From contig JAGKVE010000045.1 of assembly GCA_021152555.1 (NCBI GenBank), positions 1-16,166 on the forward strand: a DNA stretch of 16,166 bases, given 5' to 3'. Of this stretch, positions 1 to 6,848 are shown piece after piece. This DNA comes from Bacteroidia bacterium. Its GTDB lineage: Bacteria > Bacteroidota > Bacteroidia > Bacteroidales > Paludibacteraceae. The translations under genes and the position numbers were made by a program. The notes beneath the pieces were generated by a model. It searched no databases, was not told where the DNA came from, and saw nothing but the letters and a program-made list of their open reading frames with translations. The first letter of the stretch is position 1, and every line of letters begins with the position of its first letter.

Positions 1-56
1 TCATGGAGGATTGCTAATCGATCTGCAATCGTAAACTTTTTTAATCTTTTGTCCAT
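1..56 (-). CDS. 5' fragment of a leftward gene, possibly IS3-like transposase ORF A
   Basis: Reading leftward from the ATG at 56-54, 18 codons are open to the window edge and give MDKRLKKFTIADRLAILH. The basic start followed by a short helix resembles the N-terminus of helix-turn-helix proteins such as ORF A of IS3-family transposases, but 18 residues cannot prove this. Just upstream, read leftward from about position 93, comes TGTCCTGAAATATGTTGACA. A TG-starting sequence of this kind about 40 bp before ORF A is what an IS3-family end would look like. A small inverted repeat (GACAC/GTGTC) lies between this end and the ATG. The rest of the gene is outside the window, so the identification is a guess. 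Confidence 0.35.
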   Translation of the reverse strand, partial: MDKRLKKFTIADRLAILH

Positions 57-92
57 AACGACACCTTTTTTAGTGTCAACATATTTCAGGAC

Positions 93-172
93 AAGACATG
101 ACCGTTTTGACCGTTCTGACCATTTCATCCCCAAACGGTCAAAACGGTCAATGTGGTCATGTCTTTTTTTTT
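93..172 (+). terminator. Long imperfect hairpin followed by a T run
   Basis: Arms 93-121 and 137-165 pair at about 25 of 29 positions. The outer 11 bp (AAGACATGACC / GGTCATGTCTT) and an inner 8-bp block (TGACCGTT / AACGGTCA) are perfect. A run of nine T follows at 164-172, as in a rightward intrinsic terminator. Each arm also contains tandem copies of a TGACCGTTT-like unit, so the stem is partly built from a short repeat. No rightward gene that it would terminate is visible in the window. Confidence 0.65.
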
Positions 173-430
173 ATAGATGCACCCCTTTTCCCGATCAAAT
201 CGTTAGTCATTCTTATATATTCTTAGTTATCCGTTAACCATTCTCGGACCTATTACGTACCCGGAACGGACCTGCCACGCGACCGGAAACCGATTCAAAC
301 ACCTCTCCGACGCGCCTCAAACCGTACGTACACGTCCGTAATGGTAACGAGATGCGAACGGAAATGACTGCTTAATACACGCTTAATACCTGCTAAAATG
401 ATGCCAAAAAGCAACAAAAAAGCCGCGACT
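173..430. other. Intergenic stretch without a recognisable gene
   Basis: Only short chance ORFs occur here and none has a recognisable sequence or start context. The one visible structure is a loose tandem of CTGCTTAATAC-like units at about 368-398. I see no tRNA, small-RNA scaffold or riboswitch consensus. Confidence 0.5.
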
Positions 431-462
431 CTTGCATAAGTCAAAAAAAAGCAGTAATTTTG
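431..462 (+). promoter_or_regulatory. Probable promoter of pfp
   Basis: TAATTTTG at 455-462 matches the Bacteroidota -7 consensus TAnnTTTG. CTTG at 431-434, 20 bp upstream, is a three-of-four match to the -33 box TTTG. The -7 box overlaps an 18-bp interrupted palindrome (AATTTTGC, AA, GCAAAATT). Transcription would start near 469 and leave a leader of about 60 nt before the pfp ATG at 528. Confidence 0.6.
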
Positions 463-487
463 CAAGCAAAATTGGTTTGAGTGAAAT

Positions 488-511
488 CGTTAACCCGTTA
501 ATTCGTTAAAA
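488..511 (+). repeat. Three tandem 8-bp units (CGTTAA plus two variable bases) in the pfp leader
   Basis: Three consecutive octamers share CGTTAA and differ only in their last two bases (CC, TT, AA). They lie in the untranslated leader, ending 16 bp before the pfp start codon. GTTAA-containing repeats also occur around the four-helix-bundle gene near 10.2-10.65 kb. Confidence 0.7.
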
Positions 512-527
512 TAAAAATACTAATCTT

Positions 528-2195
528 ATGCAAAAAAGTCCATTACAGATTGCGCGTCAGAGCTATCAGCCGAAGATGCCGGTAGCATTGCAGGGCGCAG
601 TACGCCTGGTAGAAGGCGAGAAAACACAGTCGGTAGCCGATCAAGAGGAAATCAAGAAACTTTTCCCGAACACTTACGGACTGCCGGTAATTACCATGGA
701 ACCGGTGGCGGAGTCGAAAGTAGAAAGTCAAAAGTCGAAAGAAGAGCCGTTCAATGTAGGTGTTATTTTGTCGGGTGGACAGGCTCCCGGCGGGCACAAT
801 GTCATCAGCGGTCTGTTCGACGGACTCAAAGCTCTCAACCCGAACAACAAACTCTATGGCTTCCTCGGCGGACCTTCGGGACTGATTGACGGCAAATACC
901 AAGAGTTGACGGCAAGTATCATTGACGAATACCGCAACACGGGCGGATTTGACATCATCGGTTCAGGCCGTACCAAATTAGAGGAGACCTGGCAGTTTGA
1001 CAACGGAATCGAGATATGCAAGCAGTTGGGTATCAAGGCTGTAGTTATCATCGGTGGTGATGACAGTAACACCAACGCCTGTGTGCTCGCCGAATACTAT
1101 CTGCAGAAGAAATGCGGTATTCAGGTTATCGGATGCCCGAAGACGATTGACGGCGACCTGAAAAACGAGATGATCGAGACCTCTTTCGGTTTCGACACCG
1201 CTTGCAAGACTTACGCAGAGCTGATCGGAAATATCCAGCGTGACGCCAACTCGGCAAAGAAATACTGGCACTTCATCCGTCTGATGGGCCGTTCGGCAAG
1301 TCATATCGCATTGGAGTGTGCGCTGCAGAGCCAACCGAATATCTGCCTTATCTCCGAAGAGGTAGAAGCAAAACGTATGACCCTTAATGATATCGTTGAG
1401 GAGATTGTCAAGGTCATCGTTGACCGCTCGAACCATGGCATGAACTTCGGAACTATCCTTATTCCTGAGGGCCTGATTGAGTTCATCCCTGCCATGCGCG
1501 TATTGATCCAGGAACTCAACGACCTGCTGGCTAATAACGAAGAATTTGCCGGTCTTGACGGCGATGATGCGAAACGCGAATACGTGAAGTCCAAACTGAC
1601 AACCGCCTCCTGCGAACTATACCGCTCTTTGCCGAAGGGTATCGCCCGCCAGCTCACCCTCGACCGCGACCCGCACGGAAACGTGATGGTCAGCCAGATT
1701 GAGACCGAGAAACTGCTCATCGAGATGGTACAGAAACGTCTGGCCGTACTCAAAGCCAACGGAGAGTTCAAAGGCAAGTTCTCAGCTCTGAACCACTTCT
1801 TCGGTTATGAGGGCCGCTGCGCAATGCCGTCTAATTTCGATGCCGACTACTGCTATTCCATCGGCGTGACCGCTACGCATCTTATCGCGGCCGGCAAGAC
1901 AGGTTACATGTCGCTTGTACGCAACCTCACCAAGCCTTCATCAGAATGGATTGCAGGCGGTGTGCCCATCACGATGATGATGAATATGGAGAAACGCAAC
2001 GGCAAGATGAAGCCGGTTATCCAGAAGGCTCTTGTGGACCTCAACGGCGCGCCGTTCAAGTATCTGCAGGACCACCGCGCCAAATGGGCGGCTCCTTCCA
2101 CCAACTATATCTATCCGGGACCCATTCAGTACTACGGCCCGGCAGAAGTATGTGACCAACCTACACGTACATTGTTGCTGGAGAGAGGCAAATAA
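528..2195 (+). CDS. pfp: Diphosphate--fructose-6-phosphate 1-phosphotransferase (PPi-dependent phosphofructokinase)
   Basis: This cytosolic enzyme reversibly phosphorylates fructose 6-phosphate with pyrophosphate and serves glycolysis and gluconeogenesis. The 555-residue product belongs to the long PPi-PFK group, for which about 550 residues is usual. Visible motifs are GGQAPGGHN (83-91), GGDDSNTNA (176-184), PKTIDGDLKN (204-213, with the catalytic TIDGD and the lysine before it) and MGRSASH (253-259). The Asp in GGDDS and the Lys in PKT are the residues that mark PPi rather than ATP use in this family. Residues 62-73 (ESKVESQKSKEE) are encoded by a tandem heptamer repeat and look like a local insertion in the N-terminal region, before the catalytic core. 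A near-consensus promoter lies upstream. The next gene starts directly after the stop codon, so the two are probably cotranscribed. Confidence 0.95.
   Translation: MQKSPLQIARQSYQPKMPVALQGAVRLVEGEKTQSVADQEEIKKLFPNTYGLPVITMEPVAESKVESQKSKEEPFNVGVILSGGQAPGGHNVISGLFDGLKALNPNNKLYGFLGGPSGLIDGKYQELTASIIDEYRNTGGFDIIGSGRTKLEETWQFDNGIEICKQLGIKAVVIIGGDDSNTNACVLAEYYLQKKCGIQVIGCPKTIDGDLKNEMIETSFGFDTACKTYAELIGNIQRDANSAKKYWHFIRLMGRSASHIALECALQSQPNICLISEEVEAKRMTLNDIVEEIVKVIVDRSNHGMNFGTILIPEGLIEFIPAMRVLIQELNDLLANNEEFAGLDGDDAKREYVKSKLTTASCELYRSLPKGIARQLTLDRDPHGNVMVSQIETEKLLIEMVQKRLAVLKANGEFKGKFSALNHFFGYEGRCAMPSNFDADYCYSIGVTATHLIAAGKTGYMSLVRNLTKPSSEWIAGGVPITMMMNMEKRNGKMKPVIQKALVDLNGAPFKYLQDHRAKWAAPSTNYIYPGPIQYYGPAEVCDQPTRTLLLERGK
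713..741 (+). repeat. Tandem heptamer repeat (GTCGAAA, four units) inside pfp
   Basis: Four consecutive 7-bp units match GTCGAAA with one change in each of two units, followed by one further G. They encode part of residues 62-73 of PPi-PFK. The same heptamer recurs in tandem at 2206-2240, in the next gene, in the same orientation. Confidence 0.85.
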
Positions 2196-2852
2196 ATGTA
2201 TAGAAGTCGAAAGTCAAAAGTCGAAAGTCGAAAGACGAATATCAGGAAAGTTTTGCTGCTTCTCCTGATGTTTTTCAGCATATCCCTGTCCGCACAAGAT
2301 TTTTCTGCGGACAGGGATATGCTGGAGGCTTACCAAAAGGAAAATATGTCTGTTTGGAAGGAGTATATAGATGTACGAAGTGACGATGTACGATGTACAA
2401 AGGATTTATTGTACGAGTACGGGTATTGCGGATATATCGTAGCAGAGGCGAAGAAAGAGGGGAAGGAGGCATTGCTGCCGGAAGCCAAGCAATATGTGGC
2501 ACAATTCCGGAAGCATGTGGAGGCGCAGAAAGGGAAACTGCCAGCAGGTCATTACGAGATGTATATGAGTGCGATGTATGTCTATGAACTGCGGCTGCAC
2601 GAGTCTATGCGTCCAGTCAAAGCGATGAGCCTCGCCAAAGAGGCTACCCGATTAGCACCTGAAGATCCGTTGGTTCTCAGTTATTACGGTACATTTCTTT
2701 TCTATGCGCCCAAACCATTCGGCGACAAACGCGAAGCACTCGGATGGTTCGAAAAAGCGGAACGCTGTTTCCGCGATGCAAAATGGCAGTACTGTTGGGT
2801 CAGAGAGGCTACCTTGATGTACATCAGCCAATGCCACCAAAAACTTAAATGA
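2196..2852 (+). CDS. Exported TPR-like protein of unknown function
   Basis: The 218-residue product begins with a basic stretch (residues 2-18) and a hydrophobic segment (about 19-33) ending SLSA before QDF, so a signal peptide cut near residue 33 is likely and the protein is probably periplasmic. The mature part is helical. Residues about 140-218, with alternating Ala/Leu/Tyr positions (KEATRLAPEDPLVLSYYG and EALGWFEKAERCF), resemble tetratricopeptide repeats, which usually bind partner proteins. No enzyme motif is visible. The ATG directly abuts the pfp stop codon, which favours translational coupling, and glyA follows 19 bp downstream. The first codons are made of a tandem heptamer repeat, so the native N-terminus may have been altered or extended. 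A perfect 19-bp inverted repeat and a second heptamer repeat also lie in this gene. The TPR assignment is moderate. Confidence 0.7.
   Translation: MYRSRKSKVESRKTNIRKVLLLLLMFFSISLSAQDFSADRDMLEAYQKENMSVWKEYIDVRSDDVRCTKDLLYEYGYCGYIVAEAKKEGKEALLPEAKQYVAQFRKHVEAQKGKLPAGHYEMYMSAMYVYELRLHESMRPVKAMSLAKEATRLAPEDPLVLSYYGTFLFYAPKPFGDKREALGWFEKAERCFRDAKWQYCWVREATLMYISQCHQKLK
2206..2240 (+). repeat. Tandem heptamer repeat (GTCGAAA) at the 5' end of the TPR-like gene
   Basis: Four 7-bp units match GTCGAAA (one is GTCAAAA), followed by a degenerate fifth unit (GACGAAT). They encode the basic residues ahead of the signal peptide. The unit and orientation are the same as at 713-741, about 1.5 kb upstream. 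Confidence 0.85.
2276..2324. repeat. Perfect 19-bp inverted repeat with 11-bp loop, within coding sequence
   Basis: CAGCATATCCCTGTCCGCA at 2276-2294 is the exact reverse complement of 2306-2324, with an 11-bp spacer at 2295-2305. It spans the codons for the end of the signal peptide and the first mature residues (roughly FSISLSA, QDF, SADRDMLE). It lacks a following T run, so it does not look like a simple terminator. Confidence 0.9.
2370..2398 (+). repeat. Tandem heptamer repeat (GATGTAC) inside the TPR-like gene
   Basis: Three exact GATGTAC units (2370-2376, 2385-2391, 2392-2398) flank one degenerate 8-bp unit. They encode the segment DVRSDDVRC. The unit length matches that of the GTCGAAA repeats but the sequence is unrelated. 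Confidence 0.75.
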
Positions 2853-2871
2853 CTTTTCAAAATAATCCACT

Positions 2872-4152
2872 ATGAATCGTGACACAGAGATTTTTGACGT
2901 CATACGTCGTGAACGGGAGCGTCAGACTAAAGGTATCGAATTGATTGCGAGCGAGAATTTCGTGAGTGACCAGGTAATGGAAGCCATGGGCAGCGTACTC
3001 ACCAACAAGTACGCAGAGGGTTATCCCGGACACCGCTATTACGGCGGTTGCGAGGTGGTTGACATAGCCGAGAATATCGCGCGCGAGCGTTTGAAAAAAC
3101 TATATGATGCCGAGTATGTGAATGTCCAGCCGCATTCCGGCGCACAGGCAAACATGGCGGTATTCATGGCATGCCTGAAAGCCGGAGACACATTCATGGG
3201 GCTCAATCTGAGCCACGGCGGACACCTCAGTCACGGTTCGGCAGTAAACTTTTCCGGTCTCATGTTCAATGCTATCGGTTATGACCTCAATGAAGAAACC
3301 GGGCGCGTTGATTATGATGATTTGGAACTCAAGGCCCGTACGTATAAACCGAAACTGATTATCGCCGGCGCGAGTGCATACAGCCGAGAGTGGGATTATG
3401 CCCGAATTCGCCGTGTGGCGGATGAAACAGGCGCTATCTTCATGGTTGACATGGCGCACCCTGCCGGACTTATTGCCGCCGGATTATTGGATAATCCGCT
3501 CAAATATGCCCATATCGTTACCTCCACAACCCATAAGACCCTTCGAGGTCCGCGTGGCGGAATCATACTAATGGGCAAGGATTTTGACAACCCATGGGGC
3601 AAAACGACTCCGAAAGGAGAAATCAAAAAAATGAGTGCGCTGCTTGATTCCGCCGTGTTCCCCGGTACTCAAGGAGGACCATTAGAGCACGTGATAGCCG
3701 CTAAAGCAGTAGCTTTCGGAGAAGCGCTGACGGAAGAATTCAAGATCTACCAAAGTCAGGTAAAAAAGAATGCGGCGGTTATGGCACAGGCCTTTATTGA
3801 TAAGGGCTATAAGGTTATCAGCGGAGGCACAGACAATCACTCCATGCTCATCGACCTGCGTACCAGATATCCGGAGTTGACCGGCAAGGTAGCCGAGCAG
3901 GCGCTCGTAAGCGCAGACATTACGACGAATAAGAACATGGTGCCTTTCGACAGCCGTTCCGCATTCCAGACTTCCGGTCTGCGTTTTGGTACACCGGCTA
4001 TTACAACGCGTGGCTTGAAAGAGGACCAAATGCCGTGGATAGTAGAGCTTATCGACCGCGTTTTGACAGACCCAGCCAGCGAGGCAGTCATCAAATCTGT
4101 GCGTGAAGAAGTGAATCGCGAGATGACGCAGCACCCCTTGTTTGCATGGTAA
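2872..4152 (+). CDS. glyA: Serine hydroxymethyltransferase
   Basis: GlyA is a cytosolic PLP enzyme that interconverts serine plus tetrahydrofolate with glycine plus 5,10-methylene-tetrahydrofolate, the main source of one-carbon units. The 426-residue length is typical. Diagnostic stretches include IELIASENFVS (22-32), NKYAEGYPGHRYYGG (45-59), VQPHSGAQAN (85-94), MVDMAHPAGL (191-200), and VTSTTHKTLRGPRGG (216-230), in which K222 is the lysine that forms the Schiff base with PLP. The family is unmistakable and no key residue is missing. It is the last gene of the rightward group, 19 bp after the TPR-like gene, and is followed 30 bp downstream by a hairpin terminator. Confidence 0.97.
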   Translation: MNRDTEIFDVIRRERERQTKGIELIASENFVSDQVMEAMGSVLTNKYAEGYPGHRYYGGCEVVDIAENIARERLKKLYDAEYVNVQPHSGAQANMAVFMACLKAGDTFMGLNLSHGGHLSHGSAVNFSGLMFNAIGYDLNEETGRVDYDDLELKARTYKPKLIIAGASAYSREWDYARIRRVADETGAIFMVDMAHPAGLIAAGLLDNPLKYAHIVTSTTHKTLRGPRGGIILMGKDFDNPWGKTTPKGEIKKMSALLDSAVFPGTQGGPLEHVIAAKAVAFGEALTEEFKIYQSQVKKNAAVMAQAFIDKGYKVISGGTDNHSMLIDLRTRYPELTGKVAEQALVSADITTNKNMVPFDSRSAFQTSGLRFGTPAITTRGLKEDQMPWIVELIDRVLTDPASEAVIKSVREEVNREMTQHPLFAW

Positions 4153-4181
4153 TGCGTTTTCAGGCATTCGTGCTAACTAAA

Positions 4182-4212
4182 AAATCCTCCGTTGAAGCGG
4201 AGGATTTATTTT
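4182..4212. terminator. Terminator between convergent glyA and the AraC-type gene
   Basis: AAATCCTCCG at 4182-4191 pairs perfectly with CGGAGGATTT at 4198-4207 across a 6-nt loop. It is followed by ATTTT on the plus strand and, read leftward, by TTTAGTTAG, so it can serve both convergent genes. The stop codon of the leftward gene lies at its edge (4211-4213). Confidence 0.85.
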
Positions 4213-5089
4213 AGTTGCGTTTCTGTTTGCGGAAATGGTTCGGGGTAAGCCCTGTGTGTTTCTTTGTGTACTGGCAGAAGAAACTGGCATTTGGGAACTC
4301 CATCTGCCGCGCAATCTCATGAATGGGCAATGTGGTGTCGCAAAGCATATGCTTGATTTCCGACACAGTAACATCAGCAATCCATTCGCTCGCAGACTTG
4401 CCGCTTACCGACTTGCATATTTCGGATAAATACTTAGGTGTTATGTCCATCCGTTTAGCGTACCATTGTACTTCGCGCTCATGAGGATACTGCTGCAGCA
4501 GCCGCGTGAACTCATGGAACGTATAATCGCTTTGATTGACAGACAGACGGTCCAACTCAGATGGGGTAATCACCGCTAATTTGTCAATAAAATTAAGAAT
4601 CTCCATTGTAGCTCCATGCGCTATGAGCATCATAATCTGGTGGCGGTAGTCGGTTGGTTTGTCTTCCATTTGCAGTTGCAGCAGATGTAAATACGTATCC
4701 ACAAACTCAATGCTTTTCGGGCCGATATGGAAAATCGGGTGCTCCTTGAGATACTCTTGTTTAGCATACCAGTTCGGCTCTATGCGCATGTGGTCAAACA
4801 TGATTTTTTCATAGATTGACGCATTGATGGTAACTTGTGAGAACTCAAAATCAGGAGACATCTGGTATGGTCCCAGCTCATGGGCAAAATCAGGAATACG
4901 GATGAATAAATCATCCTTGCCGATGCGAATCATTCTGCCATGATAATACACGTCAATATAGCCGGCACGACATAAGATAACGGACATGGTTGCTGTGTTC
5001 GATGTCCGTTGCTCGCGGCATACGCGGAAACCTTCTGTATCGTTCGTGAGAAATATAGAATCAGTAAATAATGTCATATAATAAGGCAT
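4211..5089 (-). CDS. AraC-family transcriptional regulator
   Basis: The 292-residue product has an N-terminal sensing region (about 1-170), with a cupin-like run (VILCRAGYIDVYYHGRMIRI, then DLFIRIPDFAHEL) that would bind an effector. A C-terminal double helix-turn-helix DNA-binding domain covers about 200-290. Its first HTH lies at VQWYAKRMDITPKYLSEICK (207-226). The second lies around PIHEIARQMEFPNASFFCQY (255-274), followed by HTGLTPNHFRK (278-288), the typical end of the family. The ligand and target genes cannot be read from the sequence. It is transcribed divergently from the DUF4837 lipoprotein gene with a shared 119-bp intergenic region, so control of that gene or of itself is plausible. 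A second in-frame ATG at codon 5 is an alternative start. Confidence 0.9.
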   Translation of the reverse strand: MPYYMTLFTDSIFLTNDTEGFRVCREQRTSNTATMSVILCRAGYIDVYYHGRMIRIGKDDLFIRIPDFAHELGPYQMSPDFEFSQVTINASIYEKIMFDHMRIEPNWYAKQEYLKEHPIFHIGPKSIEFVDTYLHLLQLQMEDKPTDYRHQIMMLIAHGATMEILNFIDKLAVITPSELDRLSVNQSDYTFHEFTRLLQQYPHEREVQWYAKRMDITPKYLSEICKSVSGKSASEWIADVTVSEIKHMLCDTTLPIHEIARQMEFPNASFFCQYTKKHTGLTPNHFRKQKRN

Positions 5090-5107
5090 TAAAGATTAAT
5101 TACGGTG

Positions 5108-5139
5108 CAAAAGTACATTTTTTTTTGCAAATGTGCAAA
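5108..5139 (-). promoter_or_regulatory. Promoter of the AraC-type gene
   Basis: Read leftward, TTTG (5139-5136), a 20-bp spacer and TACTTTTG (5115-5108) match the Bacteroidota -33/-7 consensus. The ATG follows about 19 bp after the -7 box. Confidence 0.8.
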
Positions 5140-5154
5140 TTTTTTAAGAATTTT

Positions 5155-5185
5155 TTTGTGTTTTTAAGTTTTTTTTGTAACTTTG
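5155..5185 (+). promoter_or_regulatory. Promoter of the DUF4837 lipoprotein gene
   Basis: TTTG at 5155-5158, a 19-bp spacer and TAACTTTG at 5178-5185 give a full match to the Bacteroidota consensus. The start codon lies 24 bp further on, so the leader is short. Confidence 0.85.
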
Positions 5186-5208
5186 CAAGCAAAATGTAAA
5201 AATAGTAT

Positions 5209-6210
5209 ATGCGTAAAACTCTTTTTATGGCGTTAATGACGCTGATTTTGATAAGTTGCGGGAAAGGGAATGAGCGTTTGTTAACCTCCGCAACCGGTTC
5301 TATCTACGAGTGTCTCGTAGTCGGGAACGGAGCCGTGCGCGAACAAGCAGCGCAGACAATGGGAGCGGATATGTACGGTTTACCGCAGATGGAAGCCACC
5401 TTTACGGTGACGCAAGTGCCTGTCAGTCAGTTTGATGATTTTCTCAAATCGACGCGCAATATTTTACTTTTGGATGTCAATGAGCATAAATATACCCATC
5501 TCAAAGTGCTCAAATCACGGGATATGTGGTCCAAGCCTCAGGCGGTAATACGCATCCAGGCTCCGAATGATGAAGCGTTGGAAGAGTATTGGCGTGCCAA
5601 CGGAGAGGCCGTACGTGAATGGTTTGTGCGCGAGGAACTGGCAAGGCAAATCCGGTTCTACCGCGCGAATACTAATAAGGAAGCGCGTGCGTATTTGAAC
5701 AAACAAGGGTACGATATGCTTATTCCGGAAGATTTTATAAAACTCCCTGTGGACTCCGCCGGTGTCCTATGGTGTTGCAATAACAAGGGTCCCATGCGCA
5801 AAGATATTGTAGTTTATAGCTATCCCTATACAGCGCAGGAGCAATTCAGTTGCGATTCTATTATAGCCAAACGCAATGCGGTACTCGGGGCTCTCGTGAC
5901 AGCCCAGGTGCCCGGAAGTCATATGGGAACCGAATATAAGCATTTCCCTCCAGTGACACGCCAAGTGCCTGCACTCAGAGATACAACAGGGGGCTTCTAC
6001 GCGATGGAAACCCGCGGGTTATGGAAGATAATTGACGGAGAAGCGATGGGAGGGTCATTTGTCAGTCTCACGCGTCTCGACCAGGTAAACGGACGTGTGG
6101 TCACAGCGGAAGTGTTCCTCTTCGCCGCCGGGCAGAAAAAGCGCAATGCGATACGCCAATTAGAGGCGATTCTTTATACCTTGGAAATGCCTAATGAGCG
6201 CCAACGCTGA
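5209..6210 (+). CDS. DUF4837 family lipoprotein
   Basis: The 333-residue product begins with a lipoprotein signal peptide: basic residues at 2-3, a hydrophobic core, and lipobox LISC with the lipidated cysteine at 17. The mature protein should therefore be anchored in a membrane facing the periplasm. It matches the Bacteroidota family DUF4837 in pattern: a first strand (IYECLVVGNG), LPQMEATFTVTQVP, STRNILLLDVN, and a helix with QIRFYRANTNKEARAYLNKQG near the middle. No function is established for this family and no catalytic motif stands out. It has its own consensus promoter. Its last 37 bp overlap the 3' end of the convergent pnuC gene, with no room for a terminator between them. Confidence 0.85.
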   Translation: MRKTLFMALMTLILISCGKGNERLLTSATGSIYECLVVGNGAVREQAAQTMGADMYGLPQMEATFTVTQVPVSQFDDFLKSTRNILLLDVNEHKYTHLKVLKSRDMWSKPQAVIRIQAPNDEALEEYWRANGEAVREWFVREELARQIRFYRANTNKEARAYLNKQGYDMLIPEDFIKLPVDSAGVLWCCNNKGPMRKDIVVYSYPYTAQEQFSCDSIIAKRNAVLGALVTAQVPGSHMGTEYKHFPPVTRQVPALRDTTGGFYAMETRGLWKIIDGEAMGGSFVSLTRLDQVNGRVVTAEVFLFAAGQKKRNAIRQLEAILYTLEMPNERQR

Positions 6211-6848
6211 AGACCATAGAGGCAGTTCGCACACCAGAAAGCATACTGCGCAGTCATACAGTAGTCTCCCGCACGTAGCCATAGCAGCACGCTTAATATA
6301 TCAACGGCGAGCCATATAAACCAGTGCTCGCGGTATACCATAATCATCAGTACCTGCGCAACCAGCGCGGGTACTGTTGTATAGGCATCGAGGTATGGTT
6401 GAGTATCATCCGTGTAGCTCGCCAAAAACCAGCCGGCGAACCACGATACGGCGACCGTTCCTATGGTGATAAGTACCATCATGCGCCAGCCTAAACGGCG
6501 CGGGCTAATCGTCAGGTGATCCGCGCCCACAAGCCGCTTTCGCCATGCGTAAACACCGTAAATCATTGTGCAAAAATAGTACGCGTTAATCAGTATCTCA
6601 CCATAGAAACGCTGTGTCCAGCATAGATATGTGTATGTCAGCACTTGTCCGAAGCCGAAAACGTAAGTCAGAATATTCCCTTGCGCTGTCAAACAGACCG
6701 AGCATATACCCAGACACCCGCTGATGAGCGACAACCAGCCGATTGTGGAGGCTTGTGCGCGGACGGCTATGATATAGGTCACAACTTGTATCAGGAGACC
6801 TATACCTAAAAAACTATAGTCGAAGATTTTGCGTTTGAAGGGGGTCAT
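6174..6848 (-). CDS. pnuC: PnuC-family nicotinamide riboside (or related vitamin) transporter
   Basis: This 224-residue inner-membrane protein has about seven hydrophobic helices and lies within the usual PnuC length range. Family signatures are visible in INAYYFCTMIYGVYAW (87-102) and in the run from DAYTTVPALVAQ (154-165) through EHWFIWLAVDI (174-184). PnuC proteins carry nicotinamide riboside by facilitated diffusion, trapped inside by a kinase. Close relatives carry thiamine or riboflavin, and the substrate cannot be fixed from sequence alone. The ATG overlaps the TGA of the upstream lipoprotein gene by 4 bp, indicating translational coupling. The 3' end overlaps the convergent DUF4837 gene by 37 bp. 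Confidence 0.85.
   Translation of the reverse strand: MTPFKRKIFDYSFLGIGLLIQVVTYIIAVRAQASTIGWLSLISGCLGICSVCLTAQGNILTYVFGFGQVLTYTYLCWTQRFYGEILINAYYFCTMIYGVYAWRKRLVGADHLTISPRRLGWRMMVLITIGTVAVSWFAGWFLASYTDDTQPYLDAYTTVPALVAQVLMIMVYREHWFIWLAVDILSVLLWLRAGDYCMTAQYAFWCANCLYGLQRWRSLGISKV

Noticed and set aside
49..237. 62-codon ORF across the hairpin terminator
   Set aside because: It is read through a terminator hairpin and its T run, and the protein sequence is only translated repeat.
2196..2240. Frameshift between pfp and the TPR-like gene
   Set aside because: PPi-PFK reaches normal length and ends in its usual C-terminal region, and the next frame has its own ATG and signal peptide, so these are two adjoining genes.
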